Origin: a virus
Direction: 5' to 3' (one strand)
IMG/VR virus record: IMGVR_UViG_3300045256_000294
Span: 1 to 64,000 of that record
Length of the DNA stretch: 64,000 nt
In this document: positions 25,510 to 33,750 of the stretch, in pieces
Layout of the letters: every line of letters starts with the position of its first letter
How positions within the stretch are numbered: the first letter of the stretch is position 1
Translations under genes and position numbers: made by a program
Notes under the pieces: generated by a model
Databases searched by the model: none
What the model saw: the letters and a program-made list of their open reading frames with translations, nothing else
What the model was told of the DNA's origin: nothing

Positions 25510-26048
25510 TTCGTTTCTCCATGGTGCGGGCAGACCCCGCCGTTCCTGGCCCGGCCGCAGTTACAGTTGAAGCACAGGACCTGAAATCCGGACGGATAGT
25601 TGTGTTTCTTGAGCCACCATGCGAGGTTCTTTCCGGACTTGCCGCCCGTCTCCCGACGATGCTCAGCCCCATCGTTGTTTACATGGTCAAGAGTGAGAAA
25701 GAAGATATTGTCTTCCCCACAGCACTTGCAGACCGGACCCCCGTAGTGAGACAGGGCCTCTAGAAAACGCTGACGAGCGGCAACAGTATTATATAGGGGA
25801 TTGGCGTCACGCCATTCCTTTTTGGCAGCATTATTCGCGACACCACAAGCGGGACAGCGTTTCTTCCCCGATTCCGCCGGTTGGCCACATCGACAGATCC
25901 CTACTGCGGCCAAGTTGCGGCGTCTGCTATTCTCCTTGAGACGCTTCTTCTCCCGGCAGACTCCACACTTAGTCTTGCTGGATTCAGGATCTCGGTATCC
26001 GCACTGGACGCACTTGCCGGCAGCTTTTCGGTCAGCGTACAAACCCAT
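25497..26048 (-). CDS. HNH homing endonuclease, apparently intact
   Basis: A 183-residue protein with an N-terminal zinc-finger region of three CxxC units (KCVQCGYRD, TKCGVCREK, RCPACGVAN) and a C-terminal HNH domain: VCKCCGEDNIFFLTLDHVNN, the long helix HRRETGGKSGKNLAWWLKKH, and CFNCN then GGVCPHH. The catalytic LDH and all zinc cysteines are present. It overlaps the sulfotransferase start by 13 bases. It serves here as the reference for the decayed HNH genes in the window. Confidence 0.9.
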   Translation of the reverse strand: MGLYADRKAAGKCVQCGYRDPESSKTKCGVCREKKRLKENSRRRNLAAVGICRCGQPAESGKKRCPACGVANNAAKKEWRDANPLYNTVAARQRFLEALSHYGGPVCKCCGEDNIFFLTLDHVNNDGAEHRRETGGKSGKNLAWWLKKHNYPSGFQVLCFNCNCGRARNGGVCPHHGETKWLS

Positions 26049-26364
26049 GAGACATACCTCCTGACGTACCTTTGTCTGGAGAGATGTGTCCTGGAGTTGG
26101 CGTGCTCTGGAAAAGGAGGCGGGCGTAGATGTGGTCCGGAGTCGTCAGGGGGTCAGCCAGTTCTAGCCGTTCTACGACACGTTCGATTTGTTGGAAGTCT
26201 GTATGGTTGTAAGGCACACTGTAGACCAGGTTACCATCCATCACCATCAGCCGGACGGTCCAGACGCCATCAATCATGATGCTTGGACCGTTCGGGGTTT
26301 CGGAGTCGGTGAGAATCAGCCCGCGACCGCGGAGGTCATGGGCTATCGCCCCTAGGATGTCCAC
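26032..26364 (-). CDS. Hypothetical protein
   Basis: A 110-residue protein beginning at GTG 26364, with GGGGAA upstream; the longer frame is a shadow of the previous gene. It consists of strand-helix units (SIMIDGVWTVRLMVMDGNLV; YNHTDFQQIERVVERLELAD) and ends in a Thr/Pro/Ser/Gly-rich tail that overlaps the HNH gene. Not recognised. Confidence 0.5.
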   Translation of the reverse strand: MDILGAIAHDLRGRGLILTDSETPNGPSIMIDGVWTVRLMVMDGNLVYSVPYNHTDFQQIERVVERLELADPLTTPDHIYARLLFQSTPTPGHISPDKGTSGGMSHGFVR

Positions 26365-26677
26365 CGCTGTTCCCCTTAGCGAGTTTGGCTTTGACGTTCG
26401 CGTAGTGCGGGATGTTCGGCGTGTACCCCGGCTCCAGCCGCACGAACTCGCAGCGGTACTGGAGGGCCAGCAGGCGGGCCACGTCCTCGTGGACCTCCCG
26501 CTTCTCGGCGACGATCTTGCACTCAACCCCACCCAACAGCACCACCACGCTGGTCACGTTCGGGTCCGCGGGCGGGTCGAGTTCGACGAAGTTCGCCACC
26601 CGCTCCATAGCCGCCCCCAGGAGGGTCACGGCGTCAGTGAGGTAGGGGTGTGCTCCCAGGGCCTCGACCATCTTCAT
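26336..26677 (-). CDS. Hypothetical protein in the pyrE operon
   Basis: A 113-residue protein with a clear strand-turn-helix centre (SVVVLLGGVECKIVAEKREV) and helix EDVARLLALQYRCEFVRLEP. It starts at ATG 26677 overlapping the stop of the small zinc-type gene (ATGA). No family is recognised. Confidence 0.5.
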   Translation of the reverse strand: MKMVEALGAHPYLTDAVTLLGAAMERVANFVELDPPADPNVTSVVVLLGGVECKIVAEKREVHEDVARLLALQYRCEFVRLEPGYTPNIPHYANVKAKLAKGNSGGHPRGDSP

Positions 26678-26802
26678 GGTCTGGCGGATGGCTTCCTCGG
26701 TTGGGGTCTGCTGTTGCAGGTCGTTTCTCCGCGGCAGTCCCCCTCAGGGAACAACCGCCCGCAGTTGTGGCATGAGTTGTACCGGCCAGACGGAATGACC
26801 AT
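26674..26802 (-). CDS. Very small cysteine-containing protein
   Basis: A 42-residue protein (MVIPSGRYNSCHNCGRLFPE start) with a CxxC pair and two later cysteines in DCRGETTCNS that could bind zinc. It begins one base after the stop of pyrE and ends in an ATGA overlap with the next gene, so it fits an operon of coupled genes. Confidence 0.5.
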   Translation of the reverse strand: MVIPSGRYNSCHNCGRLFPEGDCRGETTCNSRPQPRKPSARP

Positions 26803-26803
26803 G

Positions 26804-27322
26804 CTAGACCCCGATCTTGAGATCGTCGAGGGTGGTAAGGGCCTGGAAGTTGTAGTCCTTGAGCTTCTCAGCGGCACCGGCGAGCCGGTCCAGGAGGGTA
26901 ATCACCTTGATGACCGACGCCCCCTGTTCCTCCACCACCTTGATGGCCTTGAGGACGCTGCCGCCGGAGGTCGTGACGTCCTCCACGAGGACGACCTCGG
27001 AGTGCTTCTCCAGGTAGCCCTCGTACATCTCACCGGCACCCGGCCCGCGACCCTTCGGCTCCTTGCGGATCACGAAGCCCCGGACGTTCCGCCCGGCGGC
27101 CGGATAGCAGTGGAGGGCGGGGAGGACCGCCCCCACGATCGGGTCGGCACCGGACATCGGGCCGCCGATGGCGTCGAAGTCAGAGGGGAGAGCGGCCACC
27201 ACCGCCCCGACGATGGCGGCGGCCCCGTCCGGGGTCATGATGACCTTGCTGAAATCGATGTAGAACTTGGACTTTGCTCTGCTGGCGAGTGTAAATTCCT
27301 CGCCCTCCGGAGCCCAGACCAC
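26804..27322 (-). CDS. pyrE: Orotate phosphoribosyltransferase, N-terminus cut by an amber codon
   Basis: Makes orotidine 5'-phosphate from orotate and PRPP, two steps after dihydroorotase. The PRPP-binding signature SEVVLVEDVTTSGGSVLKAI is complete, and EFTLASRAKSKFYIDFSKV is the N-terminal substrate region of the family. The natural start appears to be GTG 27362-27364 with GAGG upstream, giving VNKN, then TAG at 27350-27352, then LVSVIKKYGVVW, which is the expected family N-terminus. As written the protein would have to start at GTG 27322, which lacks a ribosome site and loses about 14 residues. The gene may be damaged, or the TAG may be an error. Confidence 0.8.
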   Translation of the reverse strand: MVWAPEGEEFTLASRAKSKFYIDFSKVIMTPDGAAAIVGAVVAALPSDFDAIGGPMSGADPIVGAVLPALHCYPAAGRNVRGFVIRKEPKGRGPGAGEMYEGYLEKHSEVVLVEDVTTSGGSVLKAIKVVEEQGASVIKVITLLDRLAGAAEKLKDYNFQALTTLDDLKIGV

Positions 27323-27373
27323 GCCATATTTCTTGATGACGCTGACGAGCTAGTTCTTATTCACATCAGGGCC

Positions 27374-28327
27374 TCACGAAAGCATTTTGGTGGCTTCGTC
27401 CGCCAACCCCAATGCCGTGAAGAGGGTTGCCAGACGATGGTGATACGTGTGCCCCGATAACACTTCGTTCTGCTGCCGAGCTACAAGGTCCATTCGTTCC
27501 ATCTGGGTATCCGGCCGCGAGTAGTACCGGATGTAGTCCTGGAACTGGTCAGGATTGGGGGCAATCAGAGCAGAAGGTATCATCCGACGCAGACTCACCG
27601 CGGCGTCATGCACCACCAGAGCACCGCACAGAGCGACCTTGAAGGCTCGCTCCGGGATATCGATACCGTGGGAGTGGGTGTGCTGCTCTGAGATGCAAGG
27701 TCCGATTTTGCCCTGGTTCAGGAAATCGCACGCCTTGTCCTCGGCCAGCACGCCGGAGCAGAGCCCCGGCTGCCAGTCGCCCCAACCATACAGCTTGAAG
27801 GTCACTTCCTTCTTCTGCAACAGCGGTACGAGATAAGAGTCAATGGTCAGACCCTTGTAGGCCCAACGGCCACCCAGGTAGACCAGATCATACTGGCGGT
27901 CAGCCAATGGCTTGAGTTGTTTGAAGATCACCTTGTCGCCCGCGGTGGGCATCGGCACCCACGGGATACCGTGCTTCTGAGTCCAGTAAGACCACAGCAG
28001 ACGATCGTCCTCGTGGCCGTAGCCGAACACGCAGTCGGGCCGCTGATTCAGGGTCCAACGGATGTTCTGCTCTGACTCGTTGATTCCCTGGATGTTGACC
28101 GGGCCGTAGGGGTTGACGTGAATGGCGATCTTGCAGTTCCGCTTGGGCGGAATCGGCTGCTTATGGCTGCTAGCTCCGCAATATAGATCTGGAGCAAAAC
28201 CATGCCACGAAGGCTCTAGGCCGTCCCAGCGAGTTACCACATGTCCCTTGTCCCGCAGGGCGTTGATCATCCCGTCGGTGATGTACCCGAAAGCACCGCC
28301 GGGGCGTTGGCCAAACATAATTCTCAT
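27374..28327 (-). CDS. Glycosyltransferase, CgeB/group 1-like
   Basis: A 317-residue GT-B type enzyme. MRIMFGQRPGGAFGYITDGM is the N-terminal Rossmann opening, LVYLGGRWAYKGLTIDSYLV the start of the second domain, and DIPERAFKVALCGALVVHDA the conserved C-terminal nucleotide-sugar site (N/P-E-R-x-F/A-x-x-x-x-C-G). This pattern is typical of CgeB-like transferases in phage and capsule loci. Start ATG 28327. It overlaps the previous frame by 158 bases, where that upstream protein is likely running past its natural end. Confidence 0.75.
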   Translation of the reverse strand: MRIMFGQRPGGAFGYITDGMINALRDKGHVVTRWDGLEPSWHGFAPDLYCGASSHKQPIPPKRNCKIAIHVNPYGPVNIQGINESEQNIRWTLNQRPDCVFGYGHEDDRLLWSYWTQKHGIPWVPMPTAGDKVIFKQLKPLADRQYDLVYLGGRWAYKGLTIDSYLVPLLQKKEVTFKLYGWGDWQPGLCSGVLAEDKACDFLNQGKIGPCISEQHTHSHGIDIPERAFKVALCGALVVHDAAVSLRRMIPSALIAPNPDQFQDYIRYYSRPDTQMERMDLVARQQNEVLSGHTYHHRLATLFTALGLADEATKMLS

Positions 28328-28544
28328 AGAGACTATCCCTATTTAAGTTGTGTGGGACAGAAGACCCATCAAGGTTTATGTACCGACGCAAAATCATATA
28401 CCCAAGACCGGCATCGACTAAGATCGCGTTGGAGTGGATGCTCTTGACGCGGGCGGCGATGCCCCGCTCGTGGCAGAAGTGGCCGACGGCGTAGGTGGCG
28501 GGCTCAGTGAAAAGGATCACATCACCTATCGCCAGACAGTTCAT
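28170..28544 (-). CDS. Small hypothetical protein
   Basis: The first about 70 residues (MNCLAIGDVILFTEPATYAV; then AILVDAGLGYMILRRYINLD) read as a small strand-rich domain. The rest, which overlaps the glycosyltransferase start by 158 bases, looks like out-of-frame sequence, so the real protein may once have ended near 28330. The ATG overlaps the stop of the intein-bearing glycosyltransferase (ATGA). Function unknown. Confidence 0.45.
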   Translation of the reverse strand: MNCLAIGDVILFTEPATYAVGHFCHERGIAARVKSIHSNAILVDAGLGYMILRRYINLDGSSVPHNLNRDSLYENYVWPTPRRCFRVHHRRDDQRPAGQGTCGNSLGRPRAFVAWFCSRSILRS

Positions 28545-31500
28545 TTCAGAGCCTCAGCCAGTTCTTGGGAATATCCGATCCGTCGTAGTTGTTCACGCTG
28601 GCGGTCCACCCGATCAGCTATCTGCAGCCGTTTGAGTGATGCTTCCAGAGCCTTGTTCGCATCGTGATGGTCATGCCAACCACTCACCCGCGAGTGCCAC
28701 AAGTGAAGGAAGTCAAACATGCGGTCCTCCTTCCACTTAGTAGTTCCACTCAAGCGGGCGTAGAAGTCACAATCCTCGCAATTATGCACAAATAGACCGT
28801 TCACCACATAAGAATGGTCGTCGGCCACTTCGAAATTGTACACAGGCCCCGAGTATGATCGACTCTTAATGTCGTATACCGTCCCGAACTTGGACCGGCC
28901 CATCGAACTAGACCCAATCAGCGACGGCTTAGTGTAGACCGTGCTGATAAGATGCTCGAATTCGCGGTTCACGCACAGATCGAAGGTCCAGTCAGAACTA
29001 CCAGGGAACGACCCACCGGATCGCTTACCAAAGGAATGAGCGATCCCCAATCGCCGCATGATTCCGGAATAGGCCATCGCCAGATTAATACTAGAACTGT
29101 GGTAAACATGACGGCGTTCTGACCCGTTGCCGTGGTCGGCGTCCCCGTCACATCCGCCGCCGAGCAGGAGCGATAGTTGTCGATCGGTGAGCCCGTTAAT
29201 GAACGACTGTGACACTACCTTACTGGTAGCCTGGTGACGGCCCGCCACCGCTTTAATAGTCTTCGCCAGCAGCGAATTAAATACCCTGACTTCGCGGCAG
29301 CCATTCTTAACATAGTGGTACGCTACATTAATGTCTGGGTGCAATTCTTGCACCAGCCTCTCGACATGCTTCGCCAGGAACTCCTCACTCTGGCTAAGAT
29401 AGTAGCATACGGTCCGCAACTTGTCCGGCGTCTGCAACACCCCATCGGCAAGATACAACCCTAGCAAGTAACAAAATTGATCCATTTTGGCATAGACGTC
29501 GAACGAATTCTTGCTCAAATCAAGATTTGCTAAATCGCTCAAATCGTAGCTCGGAACCAACTCCGGCAGGAAATCGGTCGAAGCGATCACATCACCATTA
29601 TTAAGGGTATCGGCTCGTCGCCACATAAACTCATCAGGCCCGGTCTGCACCAGGAACGGGTGATTTGGGGTGACTCCCTTGATTGGCAGACGACCAGGAA
29701 CATAGACATCCAGAACGGTCCCATCATAGTGGCGACTACGCAACTCGATCGGTTGGAACTCGCACTCGTGGGTATAGAGGCGGTCAGAGGCCGTTACCGT
29801 CTCAATAGGCTTGTACCCCGCCTGAGTTAGAACGTAGTTGCCGGGGAGAAAACACCCATAACCCCAATAGTCCTCATTGAAGCCGCCGCACTTCCAGAAG
29901 CCCTTCTTGGTCACAGCCAAACTACCACCCTCGTAGTAGCCCACCACCCGTTCGCACTTGACCTCGGCGTCGATGATCCCAGAAGCGTTGATCTGCTTCA
30001 TCGACTCCTGAGTGGTGTACAGCACGGTACTACCGATATGACACGACTCATAATCACGAAGGATATCGGCGACGGCCTGGGTGTAGTGACCCTGGGCCAG
30101 CATGTCGGCATCATGGAGAATCACCATATCGCAAGGAGCCTTAGCCACACCGACATTGAACGCCCGGCTCTTGTTGAATAGCGGGCTCTCAGGGGCCGTA
30201 ACCAAATAGTGGTTGACCGGGGCATACTGGCTTATGTCGATTTGGGACTGCGAATCCTGCTCGACCATAATAAGATGGATCACCGGGAACCGCTGTGCCC
30301 GAAGGTTATTCATCACCGTGGCAATCGAGGCGGTCCGCTCGAAATCGCGGAACGGCACCACGTAGGCGATTTCCGGCACCCGGCTCTTCTCACTCGGACC
30401 GACATATACCGGCCGACGATGGGCGAACTTGGTGCGAGCCTCCTGGAGCAGACGGGAGCGTTCTTGCACCGCGGACGGCTCGGCGTACAGCTTGAAATAG
30501 TTGTCCGAGCCAGACACGTCGAAAAAGCCGGCGTCCTGCAGACCAAGCTCCCACACCCGCTGTGACCAATCCACGTGTTCCATGCCGTACAGACCATACG
30601 ACTCGTCAAAATAACCGCATGTCTTGAGGAACTGGTTGTCGAAGGCCAGGATTGCCCCATGGGGCTTGTCTTCAACCCGCAGCAAGGACACACCATTCTT
30701 CTGAACCACGGTGCCAAGGTCGGCACCGTATACCCCATACTGGCGGTACATGAAGTGGTGCATCCCGGTCTTGACCATCACGTCCGGGTAGAAGTATTCC
30801 CAGCCGTGATTCAAGATCTCCACATCGTCATTGAGCAGCAGCCCATACTGGAACCGCGACAAGCATCTCAGCAGACGGTTACTGTTGCAGGCAATGCCGC
30901 TGCGTTCCTGGTTCCTGAGGATGACGAAGTTTGGGTTGTTCGACAGTTCATTCAGGTAGGTGACGGTGGCCGGGTCGGTGCTGCCATCATCGGAAATGAA
31001 GACGGTTGTCCGCCGTAGGTCGGTATTCCGGATGATCGAGTCCACCAACCGGCGAAGGCTACCAGCCCGATTGAACGACATGATGCCTACGGCGATGCCG
31101 TTACTGACCGGGTAGTTGTTCCGATCCAAGTTGTAGCGTAGGAGTTCGTTGGGATCGCGACTGAGCGATTTGCCGACGATCTGCTTTTGTGGTCGCATAT
31201 GAGTAGACGGCACCGGCTTGCGATTGCCAATCTTGGCGGCCATCGCAATTTTGCGGGCACGTGCCACATCTGCCCTTTTGGGCTTGACTTGAGCGGGGGC
31301 AGCAGCTTGGATCTGTGACTGGGGGGTCTGGCGGCGAGCGGTTTCTGTGACCTTGACCTTGGCCTGCACTTTGATAGGAGCAGCGGCCTGGGCCTGCTGG
31401 GATTGGGCGAGACGCAAGAATCCGCGAGCACGGTACTTGTCGAAGAATTCCGACAGAATGACCCGTTGGTGTGGTTTCACCTTGAGTGATTTACCATCTG

Positions 31501-31549
31501 GCCCCAGCAGGTGTACGGCGTAGCTGTGGGGGTTGACGTATTCTGGCAA
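28541..31549 (-). CDS. Two-domain family 2 glycosyltransferase carrying an intein
   Basis: A 1002-residue precursor. Residues 1-45 are a small module also seen in two short putative virion proteins (VKPHQRVILSEFFDKYRARG). Residues about 60-135 are Ala/Lys/Gln-rich linker. GT domain 1 begins at GIAVGIMSFNRAGSLRRLVD, with FISDDGSTDP and LLLNDDVEIL. GT domain 2 begins at IAYVVPFRDFERTASIATVM, with VILHDADMLAQG. An intein fills residues 566-923, and the last 79 residues (CEDCDFYARL onward) complete domain 2. The mature protein would be 644 residues. The intein sits in the acceptor-site loop 'GYG/CEDCDF', one of the most conserved parts of the enzyme, so activity depends on splicing. Confidence 0.85.
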   Translation of the reverse strand: MPEYVNPHSYAVHLLGPDGKSLKVKPHQRVILSEFFDKYRARGFLRLAQSQQAQAAAPIKVQAKVKVTETARRQTPQSQIQAAAPAQVKPKRADVARARKIAMAAKIGNRKPVPSTHMRPQKQIVGKSLSRDPNELLRYNLDRNNYPVSNGIAVGIMSFNRAGSLRRLVDSIIRNTDLRRTTVFISDDGSTDPATVTYLNELSNNPNFVILRNQERSGIACNSNRLLRCLSRFQYGLLLNDDVEILNHGWEYFYPDVMVKTGMHHFMYRQYGVYGADLGTVVQKNGVSLLRVEDKPHGAILAFDNQFLKTCGYFDESYGLYGMEHVDWSQRVWELGLQDAGFFDVSGSDNYFKLYAEPSAVQERSRLLQEARTKFAHRRPVYVGPSEKSRVPEIAYVVPFRDFERTASIATVMNNLRAQRFPVIHLIMVEQDSQSQIDISQYAPVNHYLVTAPESPLFNKSRAFNVGVAKAPCDMVILHDADMLAQGHYTQAVADILRDYESCHIGSTVLYTTQESMKQINASGIIDAEVKCERVVGYYEGGSLAVTKKGFWKCGGFNEDYWGYGCFLPGNYVLTQAGYKPIETVTASDRLYTHECEFQPIELRSRHYDGTVLDVYVPGRLPIKGVTPNHPFLVQTGPDEFMWRRADTLNNGDVIASTDFLPELVPSYDLSDLANLDLSKNSFDVYAKMDQFCYLLGLYLADGVLQTPDKLRTVCYYLSQSEEFLAKHVERLVQELHPDINVAYHYVKNGCREVRVFNSLLAKTIKAVAGRHQATSKVVSQSFINGLTDRQLSLLLGGGCDGDADHGNGSERRHVYHSSSINLAMAYSGIMRRLGIAHSFGKRSGGSFPGSSDWTFDLCVNREFEHLISTVYTKPSLIGSSSMGRSKFGTVYDIKSRSYSGPVYNFEVADDHSYVVNGLFVHNCEDCDFYARLSGTTKWKEDRMFDFLHLWHSRVSGWHDHHDANKALEASLKRLQIADRVDRQREQLRRIGYSQELAEALK
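28781..29854 (-). mobile_element. LAGLIDADG-containing intein in the glycosyltransferase
   Basis: A 358-residue intein. Block A is CFLPGNYVLTQAGYKPIETV, block B is GVTPNHPFLVQTG, two LAGLIDADG-like helices lie at CYLLGLYLADGVL and SLLLGGGCDGDA, block F is PVYNFEVADDHSYVVNG, and it ends FVHN followed by extein Cys. All splicing residues (Cys1, TxxH-type His, penultimate His, terminal Asn, +1 Cys) are present. The second endonuclease helix is less regular, but acidic residues remain in both. Confidence 0.9.
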
Positions 31550-31649
31550 AGGTAGCCCCTCAGTTTTACGCAGCCTTGGCTAATCGAAGCTACTACACGA
31601 GCACAAAATCCGAGCCTTGTAGTCTTTATCCCGCCGTAGTTACCATGCA

Positions 31650-31790
31650 CAGGGTCACCTGGCATAAATGAAAAGCAGCACCAAGGAATTAAGTTGGCAG
31701 CGACTCAAACACCACTCTTGGGAAATGCGATCTTCTCTGTACTCTCTACCACCGCGAAACAACTGTCCGATACGATCTATGGCCTACCGC
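31650..31790 (+). pseudogene. HNH endonuclease C-terminal remnant
   Basis: In one frame MKSSTKELSWQRLKHH (from 31668) and in the next LGKCDLLCTLYHRETTVRYD together match the tail of the HNH type whose core ends 'SWERIKxELxKCDLLCANCHRE'. The front half is gone, and the pieces are joined by a frameshift. This is all that remains of an HNH gene in the 230-base gap upstream of the glycosyltransferase. Confidence 0.4.
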
Positions 31791-32506
31791 CTCACTTCCG
31801 CGTACAGCGGGATGATACCGTCGTCATCGGTGGGGCTGAAAGTAGTGTACTTGCTGGGCTTGATGATGAGGTCGCCTTCGTAGGTCCCCGTGCCCTTGGC
31901 GATGTATTCGATAGCCCTATCATCCAGGGCCTCCACTTTCAAGACCTCCTGGGTGCGATAGATCTTCCCGAAGAGGTCGCGAACCATCCCTGGTCCAACC
32001 ATTTTAGTCATCGCCACTTGCTGGGCAATCTGGACCACGGCGATATCAGTGAGAATCAGGTTCCCTTCAGCATCAAGAGCCAGAAAGAACTGTGCCTGAG
32101 GTAGCTTGATGTAGTGCATTAGCTCCAAGAACAGTTTCAGATCTTCCTGCACGAAGACGAGGGCTGCCTGGACAAGCCGATCGGTGCTGTCTCCATCCAG
32201 GTCGATGTTGTTGCCCTTCCAATCACCGCACAAGACGGCGATTTGGTCCTGCTTGGGGTTCCGGAGGATGAGGACAGCGATGCCATCGTTGCCGTAATGC
32301 CGCAGAACATAGCACAGGTGGTCTTTGAGAACGGCCTCGGCGACGGCCATATGCTGCATCTTGGGATACGGCAACACTTTGGGCAAGAAAGTCGGCTTCT
32401 TAGCTGGAGCCGGCACTTCTGGCTGCGGTAGGCGTCCACTCTTGACCCCGCCTGAGATCTTGGGGGGCCTAAATGAACCAGAGGCTGATGTTCCGGGTGT
32501 AGTCAT
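31784..32506 (-). CDS. Hypothetical protein
   Basis: A 240-residue protein (ATG 32506; a TTG at 32521 is less likely). The first about 45 residues are Pro/Gly/Ser/Lys-rich and probably unfolded. The rest is a regular fold of strands and helices (DHLCYVLRHYGNDGIAVLIL; TEFG-free, with EGNLILTDIAVVQIAQQVAM). No enzyme motif is visible. It overlaps the next gene by 38 bases. Function unknown. Confidence 0.55.
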   Translation of the reverse strand: MTTPGTSASGSFRPPKISGGVKSGRLPQPEVPAPAKKPTFLPKVLPYPKMQHMAVAEAVLKDHLCYVLRHYGNDGIAVLILRNPKQDQIAVLCGDWKGNNIDLDGDSTDRLVQAALVFVQEDLKLFLELMHYIKLPQAQFFLALDAEGNLILTDIAVVQIAQQVAMTKMVGPGMVRDLFGKIYRTQEVLKVEALDDRAIEYIAKGTGTYEGDLIIKPSKYTTFSPTDDDGIIPLYAEVRR

Positions 32507-32789
32507 GTTGGTGGACCGCAAAAGTTCCGTGTGATGACCCCTGGATCTTCTCCAGGGCGATCTTCCTGGTTTCCTTCTTCATTTCATCCTCTTTCATGGT
32601 GAAGAGGAGGAAGGGTATACCAGCGAAGATTACTGACAGTTCACCAGTGTTCTCGTCGAACTCGGCAACGACCCCGAACCACGTACTAAACCACCCCGAC
32701 CAGACGAGAGTGTCACCGTACCTAGGGACATACTCGGCAATATCCTTGTACTGAGCCAGGGGCGGCAGATCTGGTCGATTCTTGGCCAT
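32469..32789 (-). CDS. Hypothetical SH3-like small protein
   Basis: A 106-residue protein with a strand-rich front (YGDTLVWSGWFSTWFGVVAE; DENTGELSVIFAGIPFLLF) like a small beta-barrel that binds nucleic acid or protein, and a basic C-terminal helix. It lies in a run of short coupled genes. Not recognised. Confidence 0.5.
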   Translation of the reverse strand: MAKNRPDLPPLAQYKDIAEYVPRYGDTLVWSGWFSTWFGVVAEFDENTGELSVIFAGIPFLLFTMKEDEMKKETRKIALEKIQGSSHGTFAVHQHDYTRNISLWFI

Positions 32790-32790
32790 G

Positions 32791-33306
32791 TTAGCTCTGA
32801 GTCGGGACGCGGGTCAGTTTGTGCTGGTAGATGTCGTAACGGTACGTGTACCCGTCGGCCAACCGCCAGCAGATCATGATGCCGTCGCGGAAACCCCCCA
32901 GCCATTGCTTGATGAGTGGGTCCACCCAACTTGTTCCTTCGGACTGGTAGCCCAGGCGAGCCGGCTTCATGGGGACGCCGTTGACTTCGATTTCCTCCTG
33001 GAGTTCGGCGATTCGGGCAGCCGACTCCATTCTGATCTTGATTACGTCGAGGCCCTCGACCAGCATGTCCCGCTTGCTCTTTGAGCGGGTGTGGGCTTCA
33101 ACCCGATAGGTGACATTCTGATTGTCCTCAGTTGCCACCATGGTGGTACTGAGTGGAATATCCATCTGTCGTGGATTTTTCTTCGGGTCGAGTTCGGCGA
33201 CGAGCCTCTTGATGTCGTCGAAATTCCGGACTTCGGCAGGCTTAAGAACCTGCTGCGGGTCAAGACGAAGGGCCTTCCGAGCCTCCAGCCTGTCCAATGC
33301 TTCCAT
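32791..33306 (-). CDS. Hypothetical protein
   Basis: A 171-residue protein, charged and helical in its first two thirds, then strand-rich (WRLADGYTYRYDIYQHKLTR near the end). It overlaps the membrane-protein gene by 47 bases. There are no cysteines in zinc spacing and no known catalytic motif. Confidence 0.5.
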   Translation of the reverse strand: MEALDRLEARKALRLDPQQVLKPAEVRNFDDIKRLVAELDPKKNPRQMDIPLSTTMVATEDNQNVTYRVEAHTRSKSKRDMLVEGLDVIKIRMESAARIAELQEEIEVNGVPMKPARLGYQSEGTSWVDPLIKQWLGGFRDGIMICWRLADGYTYRYDIYQHKLTRVPTQS

Positions 33307-33742
33307 CGTCGCTCACCTGATGCTTGTGCACGAGTTCGATGTCGTACGTCTTGACTCGACCCTTCTTAGTTAGCGAGAAGACGACGTGCAGATAGTTACA
33401 AGTCCGGTGTATGACGAACACCATTAGTAGCCAATTCGCCAGCCAACCAGTCCAGTGACCGGTCGCAAGCCACCACGGAGCGAACAGAGCGGAGCCCATC
33501 GCCACCCACACGCTCATACAATAGCCGCAGGTGAACACATCATTCACAAACCGCCAGAAGGCAGGACCGGGCTTCGGCTCTTCGCCGTCCGGAATCTCCC
33601 TGTCGAAGTCAGGGTTGGCCTTCTTGAATACAAAAGCCCGGAGGCCGTCGGTGATCTTGGCCGCAACCAAGATCTCCGTTACGGCCTCCGTGAAGATCAC
33701 CAGCAACGCGAAACGAAGTAGGTCGATAGCTTCAATAGACAT
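33260..33742 (-). CDS. Small membrane protein, DUF1360-like
   Basis: A 160-residue protein (ATG 33742) with an N-terminal hydrophobic helix (LLRFALLVIFTEAVTEILVA), a middle CGYCMSVWVAMGSALFAPWW motif, and another long hydrophobic segment (WLANWLLMVFVIHRTCNYL). The C-x-Y/F-C-x-S-x-W motif at the start of a membrane helix is typical of the DUF1360 family in phages and plasmids. It likely sits in the host inner membrane. The soluble C-terminus is acidic and glycine-rich. Confidence 0.65.
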   Translation of the reverse strand: MSIEAIDLLRFALLVIFTEAVTEILVAAKITDGLRAFVFKKANPDFDREIPDGEEPKPGPAFWRFVNDVFTCGYCMSVWVAMGSALFAPWWLATGHWTGWLANWLLMVFVIHRTCNYLHVVFSLTKKGRVKTYDIELVHKHQVSDDGSIGQAGGSEGPSS

Positions 33743-33750
33743 GGCACCCG

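Noticed and set aside
26276-27460. Long plus-strand frame (394 codons)
   Set aside because: It runs antisense to four coupled minus-strand genes including pyrE; composition is typical of a shadow frame.
31694-32104. Plus-strand frame opposite the 31784-32506 gene
   Set aside because: Mostly antisense of a better-supported minus-strand gene; only the first part (to about 31790) resembles an HNH tail in adjoining frames.
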